From NCBI GenBank assembly GCA_905182025.1, contig CAJJAA010000028.1, positions 1-64,000 of the forward strand: a DNA stretch of 64,000 nt, written 5' to 3'. Position 1 is the first letter of the stretch; each line of letters begins with the position of its first letter. Origin of the DNA: an uncultured OM182 clade bacterium. Its GTDB lineage: Bacteria > Pseudomonadota > Gammaproteobacteria > Pseudomonadales > Azotimanducaceae. Below the pieces are notes generated by a model. It saw only the letters and a list, made by a program, of their open reading frames with translations, searched no databases and was not told the origin of the DNA. Shown piece by piece: positions 52,868-61,716 of this stretch. A program made the translations under genes and the position numbers.

Positions 52868-53932
52868 TCACAATAATTTAGCCACGGCATCACAAAATTC
52901 GTAGGTTTTTGCATTGCCTCCTTGGTCAACGGTCAGCACCTTACCATCAGCGTAAACTTGCTTGATTGCCGCGTTCAATTGCGCAGCTTCGTTGCCGAAG
53001 CCCAAATAGTCGAGCATCATCGCTGCGGAGAGCAGAGTCGCGGTAGGGTTAATAATGTGTTGACCCGCGATATCCGGTGCCGTGCCATGAGCAGATTCAA
53101 AGTAAGCGTAATGCTCACCATAACAACCGCTCGGAGCCAGTCCTAAGCCGCCAAGAAGTCCCGCTGCCCCGTCGGACATGATGTCGCCGTAAAGGTTCGG
53201 CATGACAATGACATCAAACAGTTGTGGCTTCGTAATCATGCGACATAGGAAGTCATCGATGATGTAGGTATCGTATTCGATGTCCGGGTATTCCTTCGCA
53301 ATATCATTTCCGATCTTTCTGAAAAACCCATCGGACTCACTCAGCATGTTGTATTTGCAGGTAAGTGTGACTTTTTTGCCGCGGCCACGTTTTCTAGCGA
53401 GTTCAAATGCATAGCGAATGACCCGTTCACTGCCTGCCTGTGTAATCGCCTTAATGGCGTACTTACCTGGACCAAGATCTGACAAATTGGCACGGGCATG
53501 GGGTGAAACCAAATTTAGACCTGACAGATCTTCGATATCGCCTTCCAAACCGAGATACAAGTCTTCAAGGTTTTCGCGAATGATGGTGAAATCAATGCCC
53601 TGCGGGTTAGCAAGCGGCGTGTTGTAGCCCGCAGTCCATTGGCAAGGCCTGACGTTTGCGTAGGTTTGCTTGCCCCAGCGCAGATAAAATAGCGCCGGGG
53701 TACTCGCGCCGCTGGTGGAACCGAAGAAGGTACAATCGGAATCATCAATGGCCTGTTTAGTTTCTTCAGGAAATCCAACGCCGGTTGCATCGATCGCCGC
53801 TTGGCCGATGAGCGGGCGCTCGAACGTAATCGGCAGTTGCATCGACTCCAACAGCGCCACCGCTGGGATCATGACCTCGGGTGACGCGTCATCGCCGTCA
53901 ACGACGACCACTTTTTTTTGTTCACTATTCAT
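52868..53932 (-). CDS. Isocitrate/isopropylmalate dehydrogenase-family beta-decarboxylating enzyme
   Basis: A 354-residue NAD(P)-dependent beta-decarboxylating dehydrogenase. Motifs are VVVVDGDDASPEVM (in place of the usual GDGIGPE), TIIRENLEDLYLG, the metal-binding MPNLYGDIMSDGAAGLLGGLGLAPS and FESAHGTAPDIAG near the cofactor site. The Asp-Asp variant of the opening loop and the unusual active-site arrangement make it distinct from housekeeping Icd and LeuB, so its hydroxyacid substrate may belong to the surrounding pathway. AAGGGTG site upstream. It is divergent from the TauD gene with a 64-bp gap. Confidence 0.87.
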   Translation of the reverse strand: MNSEQKKVVVVDGDDASPEVMIPAVALLESMQLPITFERPLIGQAAIDATGVGFPEETKQAIDDSDCTFFGSTSGASTPALFYLRWGKQTYANVRPCQWTAGYNTPLANPQGIDFTIIRENLEDLYLGLEGDIEDLSGLNLVSPHARANLSDLGPGKYAIKAITQAGSERVIRYAFELARKRGRGKKVTLTCKYNMLSESDGFFRKIGNDIAKEYPDIEYDTYIIDDFLCRMITKPQLFDVIVMPNLYGDIMSDGAAGLLGGLGLAPSGCYGEHYAYFESAHGTAPDIAGQHIINPTATLLSAAMMLDYLGFGNEAAQLNAAIKQVYADGKVLTVDQGGNAKTYEFCDAVAKLL

Positions 53933-53996
53933 TAATTTGCACCCTTAACGTTTGTTCGCAACTGGCGTAGTATTATCTATCTAAAGGGGAAAAGTC

Positions 53997-54857
53997 ATGG
54001 TTTATAAGCTAATAGATGTTGATAGTTCAATTGGCCCAGTGGGCGCTGTAGTTTCTGGTGTCGACCTCTCTCAACCACTTTCTACCGAATGCAAAGAGGA
54101 GATCCACAGGGCGTGGCTAGAAAACCATGTGCTGTTTTTTCACGATCAGGATTTAACCCCAGCGCAGCAGGCTGATTTTGCCGCTAACTTTGGGGCGCTT
54201 GATGTTTACCCTTTTATGAAGGCGGTCGATACTCACCCTAATGTTATTCCTATCATTAAAGAAGCTGACGCAAAGATGAATTTTGGCGGCGATTGGCACA
54301 CAGATACCTCCTATCAACCCTTGCCGCCCAAAGCGACTCTGCTATATGCATTGGAGGTGCCCGAGACGGGCGGCGATACCTTGTTTGCTAACGCGACAAT
54401 GGCGTACGAGTCCTTAAGTGAGGCGATGAGAAAGACCCTGGAGCCCCTCACCGGTGTTTTCTCGCCGAAGATGGTCCATGGTTCGGGCGGTGACTATAAT
54501 TCTGTAGCGGCGAAGGGCAACCTCGGCGATGCTTATGGTGGCAGTGCTGAAATTGCAGAACAAGAAGTCGAACATCCTATCATTCGCACCCATGTTGAAA
54601 CGGGTCGCAAAAGCATTTACTGCAGTAAACCACATACGCATCGTATAAAAGGCTGGACCCGTGATGAGAGCATTCCGATGTTTAAGTTCCTCACAAAGCA
54701 CTTGACCCAAGAGCAATACGTGACGCGTTTTCAATGGCGCAAAGGTTCATTAGCCATGTGGGACAATCGTTGTGTGTTTCATAATGCGCTAAATGACTAT
54801 CAAGGCAAACGAAGACACATGCACAGAGTGATCGTGCAGGGTGAACGGCCAATCTAA
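53997..54857 (+). CDS. TauD/TfdA-family Fe(II)/2-oxoglutarate dioxygenase
   Basis: A 286-residue TauD-type oxygenase. The facial triad is complete: His101 and Asp103 in DWHTDTSY and His262 in RCVFHNALNDY. The 2-oxoglutarate-binding Arg pair is in KRRHMHRVIVQGERP. It hydroxylates a C-H bond with release of CO2 and succinate, in this family often cleaving sulfonates, aryloxyalkanoates or similar acids. It shares about a third of its visible motifs with the second TauD gene at 61717. Preceded by an AAAGGGG site. It converges with the amidohydrolase gene. Confidence 0.92.
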   Translation: MVYKLIDVDSSIGPVGAVVSGVDLSQPLSTECKEEIHRAWLENHVLFFHDQDLTPAQQADFAANFGALDVYPFMKAVDTHPNVIPIIKEADAKMNFGGDWHTDTSYQPLPPKATLLYALEVPETGGDTLFANATMAYESLSEAMRKTLEPLTGVFSPKMVHGSGGDYNSVAAKGNLGDAYGGSAEIAEQEVEHPIIRTHVETGRKSIYCSKPHTHRIKGWTRDESIPMFKFLTKHLTQEQYVTRFQWRKGSLAMWDNRCVFHNALNDYQGKRRHMHRVIVQGERPI

Positions 54858-54874
54858 GCGGCCTTCATTAGCCG

Positions 54875-55873
54875 TTATAGTCGATAGACACGCTCAGCTG
54901 TGCCGTAGAACATGGCATCCTTTTCACTTTCACTAAAGTCGGCAACGATTTTCTTCAGCCCGTTGTACAACACAGGATAAGAAAGAGAGAAGCGATCAAC
55001 CGGAAAGTTGCTTTCGAACATGCAGCGCTCTGGTCCGAAACAGTCGATCGTGTGTAAATAATATGCCCTTTGCGCTTCAACAAACTCGTTGGAACTGGGT
55101 GGTGTAGCGCGCGTATGCCAACCAAAGCCATTGTCCGGCATTGCCAGTCCGCCTATTTTGGCAACAACATTGTCGCATTCGGCGATCTTCTTAATATCTA
55201 TCTTCCACTGTTTGAAGATTTCAGTTTTCTTATCCGCATAATAACCAACACCCACGGGTGTGCCGAAGTGATCTAGTATCATTTGGGTGTCTGGCGCAGC
55301 AAGCGCAAGTTCATAAAAGTCTTTATTTTGGTAGTGATAGTGCCAAGTGTCGTAGCTGTAGCCTTTTTTGCCGAGCAGTCGAACCCCGTCCCTGAATTTC
55401 TCATCTTTATAGAGACCCTGTGGTGCTTGCCCTGCGATAAATAATTCTTCTGGGTGTGTTGCGCGGGCACCGGCGTGACGAATACCGCGGAATAATCCAT
55501 TACCTGACACTTCATGACCGGCGAGTGTTTCGACCAGCTCATCATTCAAGGTCAGGTTTGCGTGGGCGACAATACCGGCGATCTCGGCACCGCCGTTGGA
55601 CTTGGATTGGGCGGCTTGTTCAGCAACAAATTGAGTTTCTCCGAGTGGTCGCAAATGCGCGGGTCCGTCTTTTAGATACTCCGCATGGCACTCAACAAAC
55701 ACGGTTTTAACAATGTTATGACCAGAACCCGTATCGCCATGCAAGTTATCAACGTCATACACATTGCCTGGATGTCGCCAAAGATGATGATGTGGATCAA
55801 TGATTCTTCGCTCAGGGTCGATGATGTCTTCAGTGACACTATCTAACCAATCTTGGCTGCCAGGTTTGTTCAT
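54875..55873 (-). CDS. Amidohydrolase family protein (LigI-like metal-dependent hydrolase)
   Basis: A 332-residue TIM-barrel amidohydrolase. The first metal motif is IIDPHHHLWRHP (His28, His30), followed by IVKTVFVECHAEY, IAGIVAHANLTL, MILDHFGTPVG and the C-terminal CMFESNFPVDRFSLSY with the last-strand Asp. The pattern is that of the cog3618 group (pyrone-dicarboxylate lactonase LigI, fucono-lactonase), so hydrolysis of a lactone is likely; decarboxylation occurs in related members. It converges with the TauD gene and is divergent from the CoA transferase gene. Confidence 0.9.
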   Translation of the reverse strand: MNKPGSQDWLDSVTEDIIDPERRIIDPHHHLWRHPGNVYDVDNLHGDTGSGHNIVKTVFVECHAEYLKDGPAHLRPLGETQFVAEQAAQSKSNGGAEIAGIVAHANLTLNDELVETLAGHEVSGNGLFRGIRHAGARATHPEELFIAGQAPQGLYKDEKFRDGVRLLGKKGYSYDTWHYHYQNKDFYELALAAPDTQMILDHFGTPVGVGYYADKKTEIFKQWKIDIKKIAECDNVVAKIGGLAMPDNGFGWHTRATPPSSNEFVEAQRAYYLHTIDCFGPERCMFESNFPVDRFSLSYPVLYNGLKKIVADFSESEKDAMFYGTAERVYRL

Positions 55874-56039
55874 TTCTTTTTCTCAAAGTGTTTGCGTGAG
55901 TTTGTACTGGTTTGTACTATATTTTTTTATATTCATCAGCACAACCAGCAGTGCGGACGCGAGTTGCGCCGTGTGAATTTGCTCCGTTAAGTCGCAATCG
56001 TTAGGATGCGGGCTCTTTGACTGAAACAGGTAGATTCCT

Positions 56040-57245
56040 TTGAGTGATAAACCCGCCTTGCAAGGTAAGTTGGTGCTAGACCTAAGTCGTGTTCTCGCAG
56101 GTCCTTGGGCGAGCCAAACGCTGGCTGATTTGGGCGCGACTGTCATCAAGGTTGAAAGACCCGGTAAAGGTGATGATACGCGTGGTTTTGGTCCACCGTT
56201 TTTTCAGAATGCCGATGGCGAGGAGATCTCAGCTTATTTTATGTCGGCAAATCGTGGCAAGCAATCGGTCTGTATCGATATTGCTCAACCGCAAGGGGCT
56301 GACCTGGTGCGACAGTTGGCGGCTAAAGCAGACATTCTTATAGAGAATTTTAAGGTAGGGGATCTGGCTAAACGGGGTTTGGACTATGAGGCGTTGTCGA
56401 TGATCAACCCTCGACTGATCTATTGCTCTATTACGGGTTTTGGTCAAACCGGTCCTTATCAACATCGGCCCGGCTATGACTTTATGATTCAGGGTATGAC
56501 GGGTTTGATGAGTATTACCGGCGACCCGGCGGATGAATCGGGTCCTCAAAAAGTAGGGGTCGCACTAGCCGACATACTGACGGGTCTTTACAGTACGATC
56601 GCAATTCTGGCGGCGATTGAAGAGCGCAATCAGAGCGGCATTGGGCAACATATCGATATGTCGTTGCTGGATGTAGTGACGGCCTGTCTAGCTAATCAAG
56701 CCTCAAACTATTTGGTTAGTGGCGCTGTACCGCAGCGTATGGGAAATGCACATCCCAATATTGTGCCCTATCAAACCTTTGAAACCAAAGATGCCCATAT
56801 CATCGTTGCGGTTGGTAACGATAGCCAGTTTGAACAGTTATGTGGCTGTCTCGACCTTATGCATCTGAGCGATGATGTGCGTTTTGCGACCAATGCGAGT
56901 CGAGTTGAAAACCGTGCAGACCTCGTGCCTCTGCTTCAGTTAGCTTTTAGTGTTAAGTCCATGGATGAATGGTTGCAAGCGCTGGAGCAGGCGGGTGTAC
57001 CCTGCGGACCCATCAATACAATTGATCGTGTCTTCGAGGATCCACAAGTTAAAGCGCGCGGGGTCGAGATGACATTGGATGGTATGCCTTTGGTGAGTAA
57101 TCCAATCAAATACTCACGAACACCGCTGGATTACAAGTTGGCCCCGCCGGTGTTAGGTAAGAACACGGCACAGGTGTTGGCCGATACGTTGCAACTCGAT
57201 GCCGCAACAATCGACGCGCTGCTGCAAAGCAAGGTTATCGCCTAG
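56040..57245 (+). CDS. CaiB/BaiF family III CoA transferase
   Basis: A 401-residue CoA transferase. Motifs: LVLDLSRVLAGPWASQTLADLGATVIKVERP, ENFKVGDLAKRGLDYE, RPGYDFMIQGMTGLM and the catalytic Asp178 in GVALADILTGLYS. It moves CoA from one acyl-CoA to a free acid, activating a carboxylate for beta-oxidation-like steps. The start is TTG (56040); no ATG or GTG is better placed. It is divergent from the amidohydrolase. A 12-bp palindrome covers the stop codon. Confidence 0.92.
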   Translation: MSDKPALQGKLVLDLSRVLAGPWASQTLADLGATVIKVERPGKGDDTRGFGPPFFQNADGEEISAYFMSANRGKQSVCIDIAQPQGADLVRQLAAKADILIENFKVGDLAKRGLDYEALSMINPRLIYCSITGFGQTGPYQHRPGYDFMIQGMTGLMSITGDPADESGPQKVGVALADILTGLYSTIAILAAIEERNQSGIGQHIDMSLLDVVTACLANQASNYLVSGAVPQRMGNAHPNIVPYQTFETKDAHIIVAVGNDSQFEQLCGCLDLMHLSDDVRFATNASRVENRADLVPLLQLAFSVKSMDEWLQALEQAGVPCGPINTIDRVFEDPQVKARGVEMTLDGMPLVSNPIKYSRTPLDYKLAPPVLGKNTAQVLADTLQLDAATIDALLQSKVIA

Positions 57246-57249
57246 GCGA
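57238..57249. repeat. 12-bp perfect palindrome over the CoA transferase stop
   Basis: TCGCCTAGGCGA (57238-57249) is self-complementary and contains the TAG stop codon (57243-57245). It lies between convergent genes. Without loop bases it is a weak hairpin; listed for its position. Confidence 0.35.
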
Positions 57250-57273
57250 GCACGGTTAAGACGGGTCGCTGCA

Positions 57274-57939
57274 TCAAAATTTCGCCAGATGGCCGGTTTT
57301 TAAATAAATACGGCTATCTTTCGTGAAACTCATCGTCGTTGTTGTTTCCGGTCGCCGGACCCAATCGTGTCGTTGATGCGTCGTTGTGCCGATATCGCAA
57401 GTACCCATATCGCAAGTACCCTCTAGCACGAGGCACTCGATCCCTCCTGCGCCAATGATTTCGATACTACCGCTTTGATTTGCGTGCAGTAACTGAACTT
57501 TTTCGCAGCCGAATTCATGCAGCGTTAATGCCGATATCGCAGGCGTTAATTCAGTCCAATTTGCTAACAGAGTATTAGTATCAAATTGCCGTGTATCGTC
57601 TTGCTCGAACTGCCAAAGCTTCACGAAAATGATACAGCCGGTGTCGCTGTGTGGCTTATGTTGCGAACCAATGGGGTTGCGCACATAAGTACCGGTCGGA
57701 AAATCACCGTGCTCGTCTGAAAAAATTCCCTGCAGCACCAGAAATTCTTCACCACCGTTATGTGTGTGAGGAGCAAAATAGCTTTTCGGCGCATAACGGA
57801 CGATGCTCGTTGCTCGTCCACTTTCAGCTTCGAGTCGATCGAGCATTTTGCGCTGCACGCCAGGCATGTAAGAGTCTACCCATGCCATATCAACTGTATG
57901 TTCAAACGCCGCCTTTTCAAAATCCGCATTGATACGCAT
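57274..57939 (-). CDS. ChrR-like double-cupin protein
   Basis: A 221-residue cupin resembling the C-terminal metal-binding cupin of the anti-sigma factor ChrR: MPGVQRKMLDRLEAESGRATSIVRYAPKS, then PHTHNGGEEFLVLQGIFSDEHG with the His-His-Glu metal ligands, RNPIGSQHKPHSDTGC with the last His, and IFVKLWQF. A second, degenerate cupin half follows. The N-terminal zinc-binding anti-sigma domain of ChrR is missing and no sigma gene is adjacent, so an enzymatic or sensor role for the stand-alone cupin is more likely. It lies 77 bp downstream of the TPR-TonB gene. Confidence 0.86.
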   Translation of the reverse strand: MRINADFEKAAFEHTVDMAWVDSYMPGVQRKMLDRLEAESGRATSIVRYAPKSYFAPHTHNGGEEFLVLQGIFSDEHGDFPTGTYVRNPIGSQHKPHSDTGCIIFVKLWQFEQDDTRQFDTNTLLANWTELTPAISALTLHEFGCEKVQLLHANQSGSIEIIGAGGIECLVLEGTCDMGTCDIGTTTHQRHDWVRRPETTTTMSFTKDSRIYLKTGHLAKF

Positions 57940-58016
57940 GCTTACTTCTGTCTCATTGTTGTTGGCTTCGTTTTTCAGGTTAGCGTGTTGTTGGTAGCGC
58001 TTTTAGGCGCCAATTT

Positions 58017-59195
58017 TTATTGGCCTAGGTCAAACCTAAACTCAACGGACGTTGCCTCGACCGGTTTACCCGATTGCATCTTTGGGGAATATCGTTGGGT
58101 TGATACCATCTGTTCACCCGTCGTTTTGGCTATTTCTGAGGAGGAGGACACGACCCGAGTGTTAATGACGCGTCCCGTCGCATCAATGTCGAATTGAATG
58201 ACAGCGCTGCCTGTGATCGCAATATCATCGGTATTCGAGGTGGCAGGAACACTGCCACCGTACACGAGTTCAGGCTCTGCATCGCCGCCATCTGCGCGAC
58301 GCTTAGCAATTTCGAGCAGTTGCTCAGTTGCCATTTCTGACTTGCCGAGGCTTTCCTGAACAATGGCGAGCATCTTTCGAGTCGTGATATTCAGATCGAC
58401 AATACGTGGTTGATCGAGTGTGAAAGCTTTTAACGCATTGGTTAAAGTGATCAGCGCTGATTGACTGTCTCCCTGCAATTGTTGCAAGCGTCCTAGATTC
58501 AATGCCGACAGACCCGCACGAAGGTCCGCGGTGCCATATTGATTGGTGAAGTATCGATTAGCGGGTTTAAGAAACTCGGTGGCATCCGCATCTTGTCTCG
58601 TCTGAAAGAAAGTATTGCCTGCCGTCAGATTAATGTTTGCGACGATTTCATGATCGTTGTAGACACTGGAGAGGTCTCGGGCGCGGCGAAAATGGTCAAC
58701 AGCTTCTGGATCACCAATCGCTGCTTCTGCTTTACCTAGCTCGACGAGTACCTCGACAATTTCTCTCGATTCTTTTCCTTTGGTCGTTTCTCTGGTGGCC
58801 AGACACAGCGTTAACTGTTCTTTCGCTGTGGGGTATTCGTTTGAACGAATGAGCTCCCGTGCGAAATTGAGTCTTAGGTTGGCAACGTTATCACCAGCCT
58901 CGTCAAACACCTTCAACCCTTCTATAAGTGCCTGTTCAGCGCTGCCACGTGCCATAGACCAGTTCCTTACTGCCGAGGCCTCTTGGTAAGCGCTATAAGC
59001 GCTTTGGAATGCTGCTTTACTCGGGGCACTGTCCTGCGAGGCAGACAAGGTGAAACTTGAGGTCCCTAATAGAACGCTTAACCAGCAAAGGCATAACCTG
59101 CGAATGAGAAAAACGGGGCGTTTCTGATACTTGATGGACTTATTGATTTTGATGTCTCCTTGGTCGTCACTTTTTAACTCAAAACTGCCTAGCAT
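58017..59195 (-). CDS. TPR protein with C-terminal TonB domain
   Basis: A protein of up to 392 residues. A hydrophobic segment (LCLCWLSVLLGTSSFTLSAS) acts as signal or anchor, residues about 65-290 are TPR-like helices (WSMARGSAEQALIEGLKVFDEAGDN, TAKEQLTLCLATRE), and the last 85 residues are a TonB C-terminal fold (GSAVIQFDIDATGRVINTRVVSSSS to MQSGKPVEATSVEFRFDL). TonB domains contact TonB-dependent outer-membrane receptors, but there is no proline-rich spanner and no ExbB/ExbD nearby, so energy transduction is doubtful. The ATG at 59195 has no ribosome site; a strong AAGGAG points instead to an ATC codon at 59147. Confidence 0.85.
   Translation of the reverse strand: MLGSFELKSDDQGDIKINKSIKYQKRPVFLIRRLCLCWLSVLLGTSSFTLSASQDSAPSKAAFQSAYSAYQEASAVRNWSMARGSAEQALIEGLKVFDEAGDNVANLRLNFARELIRSNEYPTAKEQLTLCLATRETTKGKESREIVEVLVELGKAEAAIGDPEAVDHFRRARDLSSVYNDHEIVANINLTAGNTFFQTRQDADATEFLKPANRYFTNQYGTADLRAGLSALNLGRLQQLQGDSQSALITLTNALKAFTLDQPRIVDLNITTRKMLAIVQESLGKSEMATEQLLEIAKRRADGGDAEPELVYGGSVPATSNTDDIAITGSAVIQFDIDATGRVINTRVVSSSSEIAKTTGEQMVSTQRYSPKMQSGKPVEATSVEFRFDLGQ
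59145..59161 (-). promoter_or_regulatory. Strong ribosome site pointing to an ATC codon
   Basis: On the minus strand AAGGAG (59161-59156) is followed after 8 bases by ATC (59147-59145). Starting there would give a compact signal peptide (NKSIKYQKRPVFLIRRL and then the hydrophobic core). The annotated ATG lies 48 bases upstream of this ATC codon without a site. ATC starts are rare but known. Confidence 0.4.
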
Positions 59196-59329
59196 GTCTT
59201 AACAGGCCTGGATGCGGGGCGGAACATAGCCGCTATTTATTTCGCAGGACTTCTTATACCATACATAACAAATGAGATAACCCGTGCATCCATTTAGGAT
59301 GTATTTTCGATTTTGAATGAGGAGAGAAC

Positions 59330-60424
59330 GTGCCAACACCTGCAAGAGTTATTGTCTTACCAAAGGAAAAAGGACCGCTGGAAATAATCGAAATGTCGCT
59401 ACCCGATCCCGGTCCTTATCAGGTTGTTGTGAAGCAATTCGCCAGTGGTGTTTGCCATAGTCAATTGCATCAGATGCATAACCCCCGCATGGGCCCGGTT
59501 GTATTGGGGCATGAGTCGACGGGCACCGTATTGAGCGTAGGTAGCGAAGTTGATCACGTTGTGGTTGGTGACGTCGTGATGGTCACCTGGGTGCCTCGCA
59601 ATGCAGCGGCAACGCAGAGGGCGCCTGAGTCCGCTGCGTTGACCTTACCCGATGGTTCTGTCGCAACGTCACAGAATGTCTTTACTTGGGCCGATACGAC
59701 AATCGCGGACGAGCAGTACGTCGTCAAGGTTGCTGCTGATATCAATAAAGAAGTGACAGCCATTATTGGTTGTGCGGTTATGACCGGCGCAGGTGCGGTT
59801 GAAAATACGGCCGGCGTCAAAGAAGGCGAGAGCGTCGTTATTTTCGGTGTTGGCGGTGTTGGTTTATCTGCCGTGGTTGCCGCCAAAGCGGTTAAAGCCA
59901 ATCCGATTATCGCCGTTGATCTCGATGACAGTAAGTTGAAATTTGCCGCGCAGTTTGGTGCGACACATACCATTAACGCCGGTAATGAGAATGCCATTGA
60001 GAAAATTAAAGCGCTCACAGTTGATCCGAGCCGTCGGAGTTTCATGGGCACGCCTGTATCGGGCGCTGACTATGCATTTGACTGTATTGGTTTGAAGCAA
60101 ACCATGGAGCAAATTGTACCCGCGGTCAGAAATGGTACATTTGGTGCTGAAACCGGTGGAACGGCTGTCTTGGTTGGCGTTCCTCAGACAACAGTTGAGC
60201 TAAATGCAATCGACATGCTGATTCATGAGAAGAAGTTTGTCGGTAGTATTGGCGGCAGTTGTTCTCCCGACAGAGATTTCCCTAAATACCTTGATTGGTA
60301 TGATAAGGGTCTGTTGGATCTCGATGCGATGGTGACGGAACGATTCACGCTGGATCAGATCAATGAAGCCACCGCAGCGCTCGAAAATGGCGAAATTGCC
60401 GGTCGAGCAATTCTTGTGTACTAA
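59330..60424 (+). CDS. Zinc-dependent alcohol dehydrogenase without structural zinc lobe
   Basis: A 364-residue medium-chain dehydrogenase of the class III-like/NDMA-type branch. Catalytic zinc ligands are present: Cys in SGVCHSQLH, His-Glu in VLGHEST and Cys in IIGCAVMTGAGAV. The cofactor loop is GVGGVGLSAV, followed by IAVDLDDSKL (Asp after strand 2, hence NAD). The lobe that normally carries four structural-zinc cysteines reads VTWVPRNAAATQRAPE and has none. GTG start with a GAGGAG site. It ends at a classical terminator. A paralogue is cut by the left window edge. Confidence 0.92.
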   Translation: MPTPARVIVLPKEKGPLEIIEMSLPDPGPYQVVVKQFASGVCHSQLHQMHNPRMGPVVLGHESTGTVLSVGSEVDHVVVGDVVMVTWVPRNAAATQRAPESAALTLPDGSVATSQNVFTWADTTIADEQYVVKVAADINKEVTAIIGCAVMTGAGAVENTAGVKEGESVVIFGVGGVGLSAVVAAKAVKANPIIAVDLDDSKLKFAAQFGATHTINAGNENAIEKIKALTVDPSRRSFMGTPVSGADYAFDCIGLKQTMEQIVPAVRNGTFGAETGGTAVLVGVPQTTVELNAIDMLIHEKKFVGSIGGSCSPDRDFPKYLDWYDKGLLDLDAMVTERFTLDQINEATAALENGEIAGRAILVY

Positions 60425-60455
60425 GTTTCGAAACAGAAAGAAGAAGCGCTAAAAT

Positions 60456-60488
60456 AAAAAAAGGGAACTTGTCAGTTCCCTTTTTTTT
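60456..60488. terminator. Bidirectional Rho-independent terminator
   Basis: GGGAACT (60463-60469) and AGTTCCC (60474-60480) form a perfect stem around TGTC, flanked by seven A on the left and eight T on the right. It serves the ADH on the plus strand and the convergent nitronate monooxygenase on the minus strand. It is the only textbook terminator I see in the window. Confidence 0.92.
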
Positions 60489-60526
60489 ACCTCAACCAAG
60501 CCGATGCTGCGCTCGTCGCGACGATT

Positions 60527-61657
60527 CTAGTCTTCCAGCGTTGAGTTTAATTTCTCTACAGCGTTTAAATAATCCTCCTTGAACTCATAGACGACTGAAC
60601 GCGTTGATTGAATCGAGTTCATCAAACCGACACCCTGGCCAACGAAGAAAGTTGCCAATTGTTTGGCGCCTTGATGTCCGCTTTCGGCCAGCTTGATGAT
60701 CTTAGCCAGTGGCGCTTCACTAACAAGGGACTGCAGTGGCATGGGTAGCGGTTCAGGTGCATCTTCGAGTTCCCATGCATCGGTCCATGGTGATCGAAGT
60801 TGTCGCGAGTATTTGCCCGTTCTGGCCTTTGATCGAACGGTTTGTCTTGAGCTAGCCTGAAGGTATTTTTCTTTGATGATCGGTGAGGTTTCAGCTTCAG
60901 TTGTTGTTAACCACATTGATCCGGTCCACGCACCGGCCGCACCCATTGCCATGCAAGCTGCCATTTGCCGCCCCTTCACAATGCCACCCGCAGCAAGGAC
61001 AGGTGTGCCATAGGCTTCTACAGCCTCACAAACTTCTGGTACCAGCACCATGGTTGATACCTCGCCGCAATGACCGCCTGCTTCTGTGCCGGAGACAACT
61101 AAGATATCAACACCGGCTTCAACCTGTTTAACCGCGTGCTCTTTCGCGCCAACAAGCGCAGCGACCTTGACGTCATTGAGTTTGCCCATTTCCAACATGT
61201 AGCGGGGTGGGACGCCTAATGCATTGGCAATCAATTTTATCGGATGAGAGAAAGCGACATCGATGATATTGGCCGCTCCCTTCTCGGTGAGAAACCCTGT
61301 GCCTAGTCTAGACTTTTTAGGGTATACATCCGCCGTATCAATTTTATGTTGAGCGAGAATATTTGCCGCATAGTTGCGGTGCTCATCCGGAATACGATCT
61401 GAAATATCTGCATCAGCCGGGTCTTTATCGGTAACCGCCATGCTAGTGGGAGCAATAAGGTCGACGCCGTAGGGCATACCGTCTATATGTTCATCGATCC
61501 ATTTGAGCTCAATCTCCAGCGTCTCGGCGTTGTAACCTGCCGCGCCAAGTACGCCCATGCCGCCAGCCTTCGATACTTCGACAACGACGTCGCGGCAATG
61601 GGTGAACGCGATGAGTGGAAACTCGATACCGAGCATATCGCATATAGGTGATTTCAT
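60527..61657 (-). CDS. Nitronate monooxygenase family FMN enzyme
   Basis: A 376-residue TIM-barrel flavoprotein of the nitronate monooxygenase (2-nitropropane dioxygenase) family. Features are FPLIAFTHCRDVVVEVSKAGGMGVLGAAGY at the start, the catalytic His in VSGTEAGGHCGEVSTM, and the FMN-phosphate site VLAAGGIVKGRQMAACMAMGAAGAWTGS. A C-terminal extension of about 90 residues follows. Class I enzymes oxidise nitronates; many family members are instead enoyl reductases or of unknown function. GAGG precedes the ATG. It converges with the ADH. Confidence 0.9.
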   Translation of the reverse strand: MKSPICDMLGIEFPLIAFTHCRDVVVEVSKAGGMGVLGAAGYNAETLEIELKWIDEHIDGMPYGVDLIAPTSMAVTDKDPADADISDRIPDEHRNYAANILAQHKIDTADVYPKKSRLGTGFLTEKGAANIIDVAFSHPIKLIANALGVPPRYMLEMGKLNDVKVAALVGAKEHAVKQVEAGVDILVVSGTEAGGHCGEVSTMVLVPEVCEAVEAYGTPVLAAGGIVKGRQMAACMAMGAAGAWTGSMWLTTTEAETSPIIKEKYLQASSRQTVRSKARTGKYSRQLRSPWTDAWELEDAPEPLPMPLQSLVSEAPLAKIIKLAESGHQGAKQLATFFVGQGVGLMNSIQSTRSVVYEFKEDYLNAVEKLNSTLED

Positions 61658-61716
61658 TTTGCTAGCCTCGTGTTGAATATTCAGATTATTGTTATTTTAG
61701 TTAGCGCGTTTAAGTG

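Noticed and set aside
57760-58197. 145-residue plus-strand frame across the cupin start and TPR-TonB end
   Set aside because: Overlaps two real genes antisense and shows no family resemblance; Cys/Arg-rich translation typical of noise.
59554-60051. 165-residue open frame on the minus strand inside the ADH gene
   Set aside because: Lies wholly antisense to a well-conserved gene, has low-complexity A/T/P-rich sequence and no ribosome site; a codon-bias shadow.
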